A stretch of 64,000 nt of DNA from Isoetes taiwanensis (GCA_021234155.1 JAJEKV010000262.1:312001-376000); one strand, 5' to 3'. Counted from the stretch's first letter, positions 22,978-34,096 are shown. Made by a program: numbers and translations. The notes: generated by a model from the sequence alone, not told the origin.

Positions 22978-24159
22978 CCCTCCCAGAACATTGTTGCGCG
23001 AATCGACAATGCTTCCTGGCCAAAACAAAAACAGTATGTTTTCTCGTGATCTTTCATACCTAGTATATCTTGGTGTGTTCGAGGAGATAGAGTTGGGTTT
23101 CATGATGCCTGGACATACACATGAAGACATTGATGCTATGTTTGGCAACTTCTCCTCCACTCTAAAGAAGGCCGAGGTGCTGACCATGCCCGAATTGTTA
23201 TATGAGTTCCACACATGCAATCTAAATGCACCTGTACCATACGTTGTTGATAAAGTGCCAGATTGGAAGGGGTTTATAGAAGGGTACATACCCGACGGCG
23301 ATGATAGATTGACTGGCCACACCACCCCCCTGACATTCAAATTTGTAATGAATGGAGAGTGGCCTGTCATGTATTACAAAATCTGTCCTTGCTTCTTGGA
23401 TTGGCTGCCTACAGGCGGTATAAAAATGTGGAAGGAAGGGGAAGACGGGAAGCCCATGATGAGCTGCTTAAACCAAATGCAACAGTTAAGGACCTTGGCC
23501 AGTTACGAAACAACATTCACAAGCACATCCTTCATTGGGTTGCAATATCCACAAGCAAGAAGGGCACCCCGGAAACAGCCAACTATTTCGCACAATTCAC
23601 GGCTACCATTGAGTATTGGATGGGTCTTTTACAGGAGCCAGGGAAGATTTCGTGCATGGAAGGGAGTTATGAGGACTTTTGGCCATGCACCAGGCAAGAA
23701 GGAGTTCAGCTTCCAGAAATGGTTGCAGTACTGCAGCCAATTGCAAGCATCGCTCCTCCATACGTGGGACCATTGAAGGATAAACCCATACCAGAATTCA
23801 ATCCATTCAAGGACGTGAAGAAAGGTATGTTCATTATGGCACGTCCTGATGACGTGTTGTGTCCCACATGGGTAGGGTATGCCACGGAGGAGCCCCAAAT
23901 GGGTGATAAGAAGGAGAACTTTGAGACAGTACAGGTCACTTGGTGGGAGCCTGTCCCCGTAAGGAACCAGGTGTACCCGGCCAATTATGTAAACTGTTGG
24001 AAGAAAAGATGGAGGCCAACCACTGCTAGTGATCGCATTGAGTTGGAGACAATCGACTTTGCTTGGTCTCCATCGAACAGGAAAAAGCTCCCCAACACTA
24101 TCAAGATTCCAGTGCCCGTTGCTGAAGCATATGCAGCCCTCGCTGGTGATGCTTGTTAG
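22978..24159 (+). pseudogene. Transposon-like gene with DUF7869-like region, frameshifted
   Basis: Read across frames, the segment gives IVARIDNASWPKQKQYVF, then YLVYLGVFEEIELGFMMPGH followed by THEDIDAMF, then a long C-terminal part ending VTWWEPVPVRNQVYP, KRWRPTT and IKIPVPVAEAYAALAG. The '(Q/R)xDN...N...LV..GVF..I...F.xxGHTHEDID..F' block is the signature I associate with DUF7869, a transposase-like domain found in plant, algal and oomycete repetitive genes. Frame changes fall near 23,040 and 23,445, and no introns are evident. The last frame is open for over 230 codons. The N-terminus is not identified. Function is unknown, and I infer mobile-element origin from the family's repetitive nature. 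Confidence 0.65.
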
Positions 24160-24184
24160 TGTGGGAAAAATTGTTATTGAAGTA

Positions 24185-24440
24185 GGTCTCCAAAAAATGG
24201 TCCATAAATTCAGGTTTTGTACAAAAATAATGAAATTGTGCTTCTATGGTTTAGCTAAACAATACAAAATTTCACTCACTTACTTTCTAGCATTTGGCTA
24301 AAGAGCTCCAGGGTTGGTGCAGTCCCGAAAAAAGTTAAGCTAAAATTATAATGTTTTTCCCAGTTTTTTCCATTTACTTTAGCCAATTTTTTTTGAAAAT
24401 GTGCTAAAAAATCGTCAAATAGCTAAGTTTAGCCCTTGAA
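24185..24440 (+). repeat. Dispersed repeat, copy 1
   Basis: The reverse complement of 58,995-59,215 aligns along about 230 bp (shared TTACTTTCTAG.ATTTGGCTA, TTCCATTTACTTTAGCCAA, GAAAATGTGCTAAAA). It has GGCTAAA/TTTAGCC-type ends, is non-coding, and is probably a MITE or SINE-like family. Confidence 0.75.
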
Positions 24441-25634
24441 TCATTCCATGCGGCCTGCCTGCCTACCCTTAAAGGGCAGCGGCTAATCCCATGCACATGC
24501 TCAAACACACAGACACCAATGCATTTTCCCATCCTTTTTTTTACTTTTATGTTTAATCATGCACACAATGAGCAACAATAACACAAAGTCACACCTCTCC
24601 GAAGCAAAGAAGAAGAATTCTTTAAGTTTCTTTCAGTTTCCACAATGCCAAACACCTGCAATCAAAAAACAGCACAAGCAAACAGGAAAGTGCCATGGCG
24701 TCTTCCACATATCTGCAAAATTGCTAATGCACAAAATGCAGAACTTAAGATTACATACTCAAATTCGGGTTACTTAGCAATGAAGAGCAAAAAGAAGTCA
24801 GGGCATCTAAATTCGACACTGTATACCAGTGAATACAAAATAAATAAAAACAAAGGGAGTTATCTATCAAAACCTCTGGAGCACAGCCATATCAAAGACT
24901 TAAGAAATACCCTGAATGGCCCGGAATCGCCCTGAGAGGCTACCGTAGCCAAGGCTACACACCGGAATGTATCATGACCAAGAAAATGAAGCATCTCTTG
25001 CATAACAAGCAACCTAGCTTCCGCTCGTCCCTTACCTTCTAGACCCGTCCAAGAATGCCTCCTATGGAACTCTCTGCCCAGAACGCATCCAAACACAACC
25101 CTATGATGAAGCTGCTGGAATTGTTTTCTATATTCCATCTGGGCCGGATTCGCCATGTAATGCAGTATCAGCTTCCTATAAACAGAAAACTCTACCTTCT
25201 AAACTTGGCGCCTGCATCAAACCATGGAACGAAGCTCCTCGACCCCAGCCACGCCACTCCAAGAATACAGGAAAGAAAAAGATTCGTTTTTGCCCTAAAT
25301 CCATACTAAAAAACATACAATACAAACCTAAAACCATTGAAACCATATGTTACAAACATACGGTTTCATGAACTAGCAAACTATATTACATTACTCGATC
25401 GCATTACTACTTGCAGCACATTTCCGGCTATTTTGTCTCCACCAGAAGCGGCATAAATACGGTTTTCTACAAGGTAACACTCCTCCAATAATTCAAGATT
25501 GCAAGCTCCGACGACTCTGTGCTGCTATAATTATTCTATTAATTGCCCCAGATCTATAACTCATACGATTCTTCTTTAGTTAATCTTAGAATCCATAAAG
25601 TAGCAAAATTCCCAGCGTTTCCTCTTCAGTGTCA
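24440..25634. other. Non-coding stretch
   Basis: I see no supported gene. A minus-strand frame of 98 codons at 24,860-25,156 has ordinary composition but no motif I know. Confidence 0.35.
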
Positions 25635-26019
25635 CATAGCTTGGACATGACATTGTGGCATTTTTAAACTATTTTTCAGACTGAATGGGGTCAAAGCATG
25701 GAGGTGGGAACACTTTTTGTGTCAGCTACACATGGTGCTTAGGGGGTGCTTTCTGAAGCTATTTTCTTTGTATTTTTAAAAAATATTTTTCTTTTATCTT
25801 TTTTTACATTTTTCCCTAAAACGCATTCATATTAGGCCTTGGAATACAAAAATTCAGCTTCATCGGAGTTATAGAAAAAAAGATAAAAATAAGTAAAATT
25901 TCCCGCATTAGGTGCTTAGGGGGTGCTTGGCTGGTGCAAAAATGTCCCCAGCTCCATGCTTTGACCCAATGGCAGATTGGAGTTGGAATCAACTTGCAAC
26001 GTGTCACATTCAAGCTATG
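25635..26019. mobile_element. MITE-like 385-bp inverted repeat
   Basis: CATAGCTTG at 25,635 is matched inverted at 26,011-26,019. The arms continue imperfectly inward to GGGTCAAAGCATGGAG on the left and its inverse (CTCCATGCTTTGACCC) on the right, about 70-80 bp in. The centre holds GGTGCTTAGGGGGTGCT twice. No coding capacity and no clear target duplication. Confidence 0.6.
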
Positions 26020-26375
26020 GAGCACAATTTTGCAGGTATTTTAATCTTCAGAAGGGATTTGTAGTTGGAAGAGCTCGACTTCAGACAGATAATGTGTCCA
26101 ACTTCATAAAGGTAGGAGGGAGGCGTGGAAGTGGCCCTTAAATGAGTGAGGTTGTACAAATTGCTATCATCATTTGGTGCTTCTTATATGCTTCCAAATC
26201 TTGGTTCGCCTATGATATTGTATTTGTTTTTCAAAAGAGCAATATGCAATTAATCCTCGTGCTCATCTACTGCAGTCAATTGTTCATGTCTCTACCATTA
26301 AAACTATTTTCGTCCACTTTGTCTCAATCTTGAGGTCTCCTCTTGTTGAAACTATTGATTTTGATGCTTTTTGTC
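26020..26375. other. Non-coding flank
   Basis: AT-rich sequence between the MITE-like repeat and the left terminal repeat at 26,380. I see nothing in it. Confidence 0.4.
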
Positions 26376-26379
26376 AGAT

Positions 26380-26412
26380 GGGTCTAAGTTAGATATTGGT
26401 GTACAAAAAAGC
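26380..26412 (+). repeat. Left terminal inverted repeat of the 10.6-kb element
   Basis: It reads GGGTCTAAG, TTAGATATTGG, T, GTACAAAAAAGC. It is preceded by AGAT. A CpG-rich stretch with repeated GCG/CGC follows to about 26,490 and may be subterminal. Confidence 0.7.
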
Positions 26413-26674
26413 GCGACAAGCGAAAGCGGAGAAAGCACGTTAAGCAGCGCCCGACGCACCTTTTCGATTTTCGCACGCCTTTTCGCGAACAATGATTTTG
26501 ATTGTCAGAGCTGTAATTATTCGCGCCCATTGTTACTAATTAAATTGTACAGGCCAGATTGCTCCCCGATTGCACTTCGATTCCTGCATTTTGCAAATTG
26601 AAGCATCCTCTTCAAGGTGCTTGCTTCGACTTCTTTGTTTGTTGCTGCTTTTTTTTAAAGTATCTTCTTTTCTC

Positions 26675-27125
26675 ATGGCTGGTGAAGGAATCATCCCACA
26701 GCAAAAGCTGAAATGGCTGGCAGAAAATGTCACTGCAGATGACTGGAACAGTGTTTGGTCTGAGCCATTCGAAAAAGGCAAAATTAAAATCTACTTTGTT
26801 CGCCCTCATTTGAAGCAGAAATTGAACGGTTTGATCGATTTCTTGTATGGAGATGGAGGTGTCCCGAATAATGAATTGAAGAAGCTAGTAGCATTATCAT
26901 TTGCATGGGAAAACTGTAGTCGGACAGAGCATAACCCTGAGGCTCATCGGGTTGATTGGGATGCTTACAAGAAACAGGTCAATGTTTGGTCCAGGAGAAA
27001 AAGGGATGACATTGATGTTAGAAAAGAAGATGTTAAAAGGATCAAACCTACAGTTCCTTCATGCCAAAGTACACCTCTAACTTCAGGCAGATCAACACCT
27101 CAACTTGAATTTAAGGGGAAATCAG
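26675..27125 (+). CDS. Element gene A, exon 1 (N-terminal domain, unrecognised)
   Basis: The first good ATG is at 26,675 in TCTCATGGCTGG, after a stop-containing leader. About 150 residues run MAGEGIIPQQKLKWLAENVT, then WNSVWSEPF, LNGLIDFLYGDGGVPN and VDWDAYKKQVNVWSRRKRDD, then a basic and Ser/Thr/Pro-rich tail. It ends at TCAG|GTCAGT, a good donor. The first hundred residues look globular. I do not recognise the family. The next exon continues in phase (S-E-E-V-G-K). It is part of the gene that later carries the RING and AT-hook segments. Confidence 0.6.
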
Positions 27126-27184
27126 GTCAGTCTTCTGAGTTTTCTGTTTCCAATTTAATTGTTTCAACATTTCTTTGATTGAAG

Positions 27185-28048
27185 AGGAGGTTGGAAAGTT
27201 GAAAACAGATTTAGACAAATGTACAACTGATCTGAAAAATAATTAGTACCATTGAGGTAGATAAGAACTCTTTAGCAAGGGAAGAGAGGATGATTGAGCA
27301 TGGAAGGAACGAGATAGCAAGAATGGAGAATGAGTTGTCTGCTTTGAATGCCAAAGCAGACAAGAATGATGGAGACTTGAAGCAGATGGAAGAGTTAAAG
27401 CAAAACATAAGTGGTGAAGTATATTTTTGCTCTAAACTGGAGGCTTGCCTTCCAAAGGTTAGTGTTGAAGCATTACAGGAGAAGAAAAAGAAGGAAAGAT
27501 TAAAAACTTCACTGGAATTCAGATTACAGGAAAGCAGGAATTGCTTAGAAGCTGGTAGACATTTGATGGACTCAGATATATCAAAAATGTCTATCATAAC
27601 TATGAAAAGCTGGTTTCATGGAAGATGCATGTGCTGCATGTGGATTGGTCTTCAATCCAAAATATAAATTGAGTATGGCATTACCATGTGAACATGTCTA
27701 TCACTTGGCATGCTGCATGCTTTTGTATGAAAAGAAGACATGCTTCAGGTGTTTGAAGGAAGTTCCTAGGGAAGTATTTGTGGAACTTGGTCTAGAGGTT
27801 GCAGGTGAAGAAGACTTGCAGATTGAGGCAAGCAGTGCATTTGAGGTAGGCACTAGTAGTGCATTTGCTTCACCTGATAAGTTTTCCAATTTTGTCACAC
27901 CTGTGGCTTCACCTGCTTTATTATTTAATAAAGCACCTGTGGCACCTGTGGCTTCACATGTTTCTGAGTCACCAAAAATGTTGGTTCTACTGCATCAGCT
28001 CAAGTGTCACCAAGTCCAGTAAGCAAAGCTGTAGAAGCTTTGCAGAAG
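27185..28048 (+). CDS. Element gene A, exon 2: coiled coil and RING finger
   Basis: After a TTGAAG acceptor, the frame gives EEVGKLKTDLDKCTTDLKN. A frame change near 27,240 leads to a long heptad-like region (REERMIEHGRNEIARMENEL, KQMEELKQN). A second frame change occurs at an A-run near 27,612. The RING follows at 27,630-27,752: counting from the Met at 27,618, Cys5, Cys8, Cys24, His26, His29, Cys32, Cys42 and Cys45, a C3H2C3 pattern. RING domains usually recruit E2 for ubiquitin transfer, so an E3 role is possible. A Ser/Pro/Ala-rich linker ends ALQK|GTAAGA. Both frame changes lie in short A-runs, which fits either decay or base-calling error. Confidence 0.6.
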
Positions 28049-28634
28049 GTAAGACTTTGTTTTTTTTGATTGAAGGCTATATTTGTATTAATAAGTTATA
28101 CATAGAAATACATATGTATATATGAGTACAAAAAGTCGACTTTTTTTTATCCTGGGAAGTGATTAACCCATTCGATCTATCTTTTAGATTCTGGAAAAAA
28201 TCTAAAACTAAAATACTGCATCCATAGACATATAAGACTTAAAACTGAGATGATCTAATATATAGTTCTGTCATAAGTCCGATTTCAGATTTCTGGATTA
28301 GCAGATCCAGATGCTTCTCCAACTTTTCTTTTATCCTTTCGACCCATGCCTTTGGTAGCAGAGATGAAATGAGCAGAACGGGCAGTTACATGACTGACAT
28401 TTAGAAGGATTAAAACGACCTGAGTGGTCTATTGCTTCACAAATGAGTGCTCTTCTGGCGTCCAGACTTTGAATGCACGAACAGTCACAACGACAATAAT
28501 CACCATGGTAAGCTGTTGGGGTGGCTCCGAACTGGTCCAGCCACATGGAGTTTACCCCGAGATTAATCCGATTCCAATTCAGCTTCTTTTGTGCAATGAG
28601 AATGTTACCTATAAATCAAAGAAACAGAAGACAG

Positions 28635-29777
28635 TTAGTGAATTGAGAAAATCTCTCTTATCCAAGAGATATCATATTTGGTTTGCTTGATCACTGCAAT
28701 TGGCCAGATAATCTCTTGGTCAAAAATGATTGACTTCCTTGCTTTCCAGATCCTCCAGAGTAGAATGTAGATTCTCCAGTCCTGAGGATCATTAGGAAAG
28801 AGGATTTCAACCAGGGGGGTAGAGGACAGGTTGGGAATTTGGAATTCCTCACAGGCAAAGACAAGTACCCACTCAGCCCATAAACAGTTCTTGAACAAAT
28901 GACTTTCATCTTGACTTCTGTAAACATCTCTCACATAAGTTAGAAGCAGCCATGTTCAATCTAAATCTTTTTGCATTGGTGGCTAAAGCCTTATGCCAGA
29001 GTTGCCACATAAAGGCCTTGATTTTGGGGTTAATAGGAGAGTTCCACATGAATTTTAGATTTGCCATACATCTCTCCTCAGTGATCTCCCATTTGGTATG
29101 AATGGAGATGGTGTAGCTCCTTGTCGAATCAGATGCATTTTTAACCCTCAGAACTGTGTTACCATGAACATGCCATTGGGTTTCTTGGTTATGCCACACT
29201 CCTTCATTAAGGCAACTTCTTATGGCCTGGTAGAGTCTCTCATGATCTTCACCCATATCTGCAAGAACTGAATTTTGAAATTCTATAAAGCCCACATCAT
29301 TAAACAGATGAGAAATGTGAGTGATGCCTCTATCTGACCATTTTTTGCACTGAATAGGAAAATGCATAGCCAAGCGGTGATGTCGTGGTTATTTAGAATT
29401 AGAGAGGGGTTCCAAAAATTGTTTGATCCTTAGAAAGGCCCTCCTTCCAAGAATACATCCCCATTTGCTTTCCAAGCTCTAATCCACTTTTTAATGATTC
29501 CAGGAGTATTATTAGGAACTTTGAAATCAAAGAATAAGCTGTCAGGGAGGTGCATGTTCACATTTCTCCACCCAAAGGGTTTACACTTAGCAAGGTAATG
29601 ATTAATAAGCTTTGACACAGGGTGATTAATCTCATCATGGCCAGCTCTATAAATGTATTTGGCTGCCAGGGCCAGCCCTTGTTTCTCAATATCCAAAACT
29701 CCAAGACCACCATGCTTCCTTTTCTTCATACATTCTTTCATGGAAACGGAACCCGTGTTACATTGCCCCACTAGCAA
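28635..29777 (-). pseudogene. LINE B ORF2 C-terminal region (zf-RVT)
   Basis: Three collinear frames continue the RT. The first has KKRKHGGLGVLDIEKQGLAL (the GGLGV motif after plant LINE RTs). The second has MWNSPINPKIKAFMWQLWHK and LCERCLQ (the zf-RVT motif P.K...F.W......T...L). The third has DESHLFKNCLWAEWV and LLWRIWKARKSIIF (the H.F..C..A..VW and W..W..RN blocks). Frameshifts lie near 29,770, 29,400 and 28,930. This matches the usual plant L1 C-terminus. Confidence 0.85.
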
Positions 29778-31311
29778 TAAATCTACCTAAAATGCCTTGG
29801 AGTTTAGAAGTGACCTTTTTAGGAGCTAAGAGAATAGAAGACTGGTAAACATGAGAAGAAGAAATGACCGAGTTGGCTAAGATAGCTCTTCCATTTTTGG
29901 ACAGATATTTACTGTTTAAAAGATCAGCCTTTCTATGGAACTTCTCAATAATATCCCCCCAAAGATTACTAGCATTAGTCCTTAAAGCAAAAGGAATACC
30001 CAAGATTTTAGATTTAGTAATTGGGGAGAGATACTCACAGCCAAGGGTTTGGGCAGTTTGCTGCCCTTTTACCTGATTTCTTGCAATGAGCTTGGATTTG
30101 AGAGGGTTGATCTTACATCCCGAGCAGTTACCAAAATCTTGGAGAACAGTTTGGGTGTTTGTGGTGGAGCTTTCTTCCATAGTGACAAAGAGAAAAGTGT
30201 CATCTGCAAAGTGAGCATTAAGGAAAAAACATGCCTCTTGATTATCAGGAAGTTTAAGTCCCACAATTCTCTTCTCTTGGTCAGCTTTTTTGAAGGCACA
30301 ATTCAAGGCTTCCATAATTATAAGAAAAAGAAAAGGGGTGAGAGGGCAACCTTGCTTGACACCTCTCTTTATCTCAAAGAAAGGGCTGCATTCTCCATTG
30401 ATCAGAATCGAGGATCTTGAGTTGTAAAGGATGGCTTGAAAAATACTTATCACTTCTTGGGAGAACCCCATCTTTTGACAACATTTGAAGAGGAAATTCC
30501 AGCTGACCATGTCAAAAGCCTTAGTAATATCCAGCTTGAGCAAGGCAATGTCCTGTTTAGTTTCTTTAGCCCAATGCATGCCAATGATAGCTGTGGCTAC
30601 ATTATCTAAAATGGACCTATCCTTTAGGTAAGCACTTTGGGTATTGGAAATGGTAAGATCCAGAATAGGTTTCAGTCTAGAGGCTATGGCAGCAGAGATG
30701 ATTTTGTAAATAACATTGGTGAGGGATATGGGTCTGAAATCAGAGAAAGTTTCAGGCTCATCTATTTTAGGGATCAAGGAGATAAAGCTGGTATTGATTC
30801 TGCAGTCTAGATTCCTGAGAATTAAAAACTCATTGCACACATTAGTAACATCATTTCCAATAATATTCCAAGTTTTTTTAAAAAATTCCACTGGGAGGCC
30901 ATCAGGACCCGGAGTCTTACCATTTTCCATACCTGATACATTTGCCCACAATTCTTCATTGGTAAAAGGAGCATTCATGCTTTCATTCTGCTCATCTTGG
31001 ATGGATCTCTGAATCTGAATGAAATTGTCAATATTCTCTTCCATAGTAGTAGGAGAGGTTCCCATTATTCTCTTAAAGTGATCTGTAGCAGCTTGTTTAA
31101 GATCATTGTCCTCAGAGATGGGATTGCCATTGACCTTTACACTATAGATCTGATTTCTCTTAGCCCTCCCTTTAGCTTTGATGAAAAAATACTTGGAATT
31201 ACTCCTCTCATCATCCTTAAGTTCCCTGATTTTTGCTTTTAGCTTCCAACCTTTAGCAATTTTGAGTTCTTCTCTTTCAACTTGAATTTTTATATTCTCT
31301 TGCTGATCCAA
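29758..31311 (-). pseudogene. LINE B ORF2 reverse transcriptase
   Basis: 517 open codons. The sequence has SKYFFIKAKGRAKRN, NGKTPGPDGLPVEFFK, FRPISLTNVIYKIISAAIAS, LLKLDITKAFDMVSW (first catalytic Asp), RGVKQGCPLTPFLF, and NAHFADDTFLFV (FADD, the other two catalytic Asp). The thumb-like region follows with SKILGIPF and SKYLSKNGRAILANS. All core RT blocks are present and open, so this domain is well kept. A frameshift at about 29,770 breaks the C-terminal extension. Confidence 0.93.
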
Positions 31312-31347
31312 GGGAGTTTCTTTGGAGTTGAGTTCTCAAATCCATCG

Positions 31348-32289
31348 TCATCGCTTCTCTTGATTGTGAATTTGCTTGCCCCAGACTTTGAGCCAGTTTT
31401 TTATATTTTTGGCAGTTTTCACCCACCATTCCATCCATCCAAACTGATCTCTAGGTTTAGGGGTCTTCCTATAAACCTGTTCAAATTCATGAAGAAAGGT
31501 AGTCTGATCAAGAAGAGAGACATTTAACTTGAAGTAGGATTTTCTCTTGGCATTTGAGGTGTCTCCTCTTATTTCCAGCAACTGGGGAAAGTGATCAGAG
31601 ATTGTAAAGCCATTTAGATTGGAAACCCTATCACATTGGTTCCAAAGATTCTCACTGACATAGAAACGGTCATGAAGGCAGTGGATAGGGTCATCAATTC
31701 TCTGATTAAACCAGCTAAAAGTACTAGGTTGAGTTCTAACCAGTTTAAGATCATGCATGGAGATTAGGTGCCCCCAAGAATTCTGCTCTTGGTTGAGGAG
31801 AGGTCTAAAGTTAGTACTCCTCATAAAATCATGAGTAACCATGTTAAAATCACCAGCAAGAATGCAGTTATCATAAGGGATATTAGCTAAGCTATTTCTG
31901 ATTATATTCCACATGGGACTTCTCTCACCAGGCTGATTATGAGCATAGATGTTGACAAAAGCAAACCTTTTGGTTCCGAGATCTCCATGGAGAATTTGCC
32001 ATCTCCCACAGTTGCCATGCATCATCTGAATGTTGGATATATTTAAACTGTTTTTCCAAGCTATAGAAATACCTGCAGAATTATTATTTGCCCTAATAGC
32101 CCAAAGTCTAAAACTAGGAGGAAGAGTGTTAGCTATAAGTCTCTCAAAATCATCATCATGAAGCTTATGTTCCTGAAAAAAAATCATATCAGCATTAATG
32201 GATGAAATGCAAACTTTTAGCCTATCTCGTTTGACATTTGAATTAATATCTTGGAGATTCCAAGATACACATCTAAAGTTAATATCCAT
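31348..32289 (-). pseudogene. LINE B ORF2 endonuclease domain
   Basis: The ATG at 32,289 gives MDINFRCVSWNLQDINSNVK, then MIFFQEHKL (catalytic Glu), CILAGDFNMV, THDF, STFSWFNQR, DDPIHCLHDRFYVS, and SDHFPQL. These are the ordered motifs of the LINE apurinic-like endonuclease that nicks the target for priming. The open frame is 313 codons. It ends at a TGA (after NQEKR) that is in the same frame as the RT. A second TGA follows six codons later. Both look like CGA-to-TGA changes in an originally continuous ORF2. Confidence 0.9.
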
Positions 32290-32416
32290 AAAAATCAGTT
32301 TTTTTTTGGACCCTTGAACTTCTCCTTGAGACTTTGATACTTCTTATTTGTGTTTTAATTAATTTAATATCATTTAAATTGATTTGTGTTCTAGGTAGCA
32401 AAGTTCTGTAATTCAG

Positions 32417-32866
32417 ATTAGTAAGGGGCCGTCAAAAAGAAGGATAAAACATTCACGTGTTGTTGAGAGCAGTTCAGAAGAATATTATGAACAACCTGTA
32501 CAAAAGGTTCCTGGAATTGGCATAAAGACCAGGTTGAGGCGTGCAACTGCAGGAGAAAGTTCTACTGCTACAAATGTAGATGTTCAAGTAAGCAGTGATG
32601 AAGAACAAGCAAATGAAGATGCTGTTGATGCTGAAGTTGCTGAAGATGCTGTTGCTGCTGTTGATGTTGAGAAAGGTAAGGGTAAGGGTGAAGCAGTAGT
32701 TGAAATGGAGTTAGCAACAACAAAAGTCAAAAAGAAGATGGGGAGACCCTCAAAGAAGCTGCCACCTCAAGCACCAAAGCAAATAGGTGATCAAGTTGAT
32801 ATGATTGTGAAAATGTTAAATGGTAGTTCAGGTTCTGTTTCTCAGTATATCAAGTCATTGAGTTAG
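32417..32866 (+). CDS. Element gene A, last exon: acidic region and AT-hook
   Basis: After the acceptor ATTCAG the frame continues from exon 2 in phase: ISKGPSKRRIKHSR, SSSEEYYEQP, then an acidic Asp/Glu/Ala/Val repeat region. KKKMGRPSKK follows at about 32,727-32,758, with the GRP core of an AT-hook, which binds the minor groove of A/T-rich DNA. A C-terminus MIVKMLNGSSGSVSQYIKSL and a stop end it. Coil, RING and AT-hook together suggest a nuclear chromatin or DNA-associated protein. The intron before this exon now holds LINE B, and the pre-insertion intron would be only about 90 nt. Confidence 0.6.
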   Translation: MSKGPSKRRIKHSRVVESSSEEYYEQPVQKVPGIGIKTRLRRATAGESSTATNVDVQVSSDEEQANEDAVDAEVAEDAVAAVDVEKGKGKGEAVVEMELATTKVKKKMGRPSKKLPPQAPKQIGDQVDMIVKMLNGSSGSVSQYIKSLS

Positions 32867-33024
32867 TTTCAGAACATAACATATTGTAGTGTATGTGAAA
32901 TATTGTTTTAATTGTTTTATGTTGTTTGAATATTGTAATTCTATTTTCCTTAATTAATGACTTCTTTTAATTCATGTTTAAGTCATGTTGATGTTTGAGC
33001 TTCTTTTTTTATGAATGTTGCAGA

Positions 33025-33553
33025 GGATTTAGAAAAGAAAAAACTTGTCATCTTAGACATTAATGGAGCTTTGGTCAACACCTTCCAAAAAAGAGCAAGA
33101 GTAAAGATTCCACCAGGGCTCAAGAAGTATTACACAGCAGGGAAAGTGGTTATTTGCAGACCTCTTCTACAAGAGTTCTTGGATTTCTGTTTTGAAAGAT
33201 TTAAAGTTGGGATTTGGTCTAGCATGATGCAGCACTATCATCATACAAACCCTTAACAATATTCTGTCAGCACACTACATTGCTAAATTCAAATTCATAT
33301 GGGGTCAGAATGAATGTGAGAAAATGCCTTTTATGTTTCCAGGCAATGCAACCAAACCAGTATGGATGAAGCCAATTGTCAAAGTTTACACAGCTTTTAA
33401 TGATGTAGAGGATGTTGTGCTTGTGGATGACTCTTTGTACAAGACTTTCTTGTCCTCACCAGACACATGCTTAATAGTTGAGAGCTTTGACAATGAGGAA
33501 AATGATAAGGTATTCAACTACACAAAAGCATGTTTGCACACTTGGCTTCATTA
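33025..33553 (+). pseudogene. Element gene B: FCP1/HAD-like phosphatase domain, frameshifted
   Basis: After a GTTGCAG acceptor-like site the frame gives KKKLVILDINGALVNTF (motif I), VICRPLLQEFLDFCFERFKV and GIWSS. After one frame change near 33,250 come KFKFIWGQNECEK, KPVWMKPIVKVY, DVVLVDDSLYKTFLSSPDTC (motif III, VDDS). This is the order of the FCP1/NIF-like HAD phosphatase fold. Motif I is D-x-N-G rather than DxDx(T/V). I recall DxNG in a plant FCP1-like subfamily, but loss of the second Asp removes the usual acid/base, so activity is doubtful. A further open segment (QKWLHQQLHIDVVKEVDIN) continues to about 33,730. It lies between gene A and gene C inside the 10.6-kb element. Confidence 0.65.
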
Positions 33554-34096
33554 AAAGAATCCTCAAAAGTGGTTGCACCAGCAGCTTCATATTGATGTGG
33601 TCAAGGAAGTAGACATCAACATACTCAAACTTGCTGTTGACCACTTGAAAGAACTTGCAAGATGGAGAGTAGCAATTGAGGGAAGCATGCAATTGGTGAA
33701 AGAGTGCAGTGCTGCAAGGCCTAATAGATGAAATAAGCAAAAAGTTGAAGATGAAGTTAGAACAGTGCTGCAACTGATATTGTTGTAAATAAACAGGAGG
33801 AACCTACAAGAGAAGAAACAACACAAGATCAGACCCACATTGAAGATACTGACCCTGCAAGTGATGGTAGAACAGATCCTTGATACCTAACTTTGAGATG
33901 TAAATTAAGAACTTCATGTAACTTAAGATGTAACTTAAGATATAACAGCTGTTTCTTTGTGAAGACTGGATATGAGTACATAGCCGTACACTTTTGTAAC
34001 AGAGCAGATATCAATGTAAATTCAAGGTTTCAGGCATTTACCTACACTTGTGCAGATTCTTGAGTTGTCTTCATTTGTAAACTTGCAATCTGTTTT

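Larger units (their letters stand above)
28060..32328 (-). mobile_element. LINE B, L1-type, with target duplication and poly(A)
   Basis: AGACTTTG lies at 28,052-28,059 and 32,329-32,336, and a T7 run (poly(A) of the minus strand) adjoins the left copy. This gives an insertion of about 4,269 bp. It carries ORF2 only: endonuclease, RT and C-terminal zinc-knuckle region. ORF1 is absent, because the 5' end falls 39 bp before the ORF2 start, so it is probably 5'-truncated. The insertion lies 11 bp inside an intron of gene A and leaves the GTAAGA donor intact. About 575 bp of 3' untranslated sequence lies at 28,060-28,634. Confidence 0.88.
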
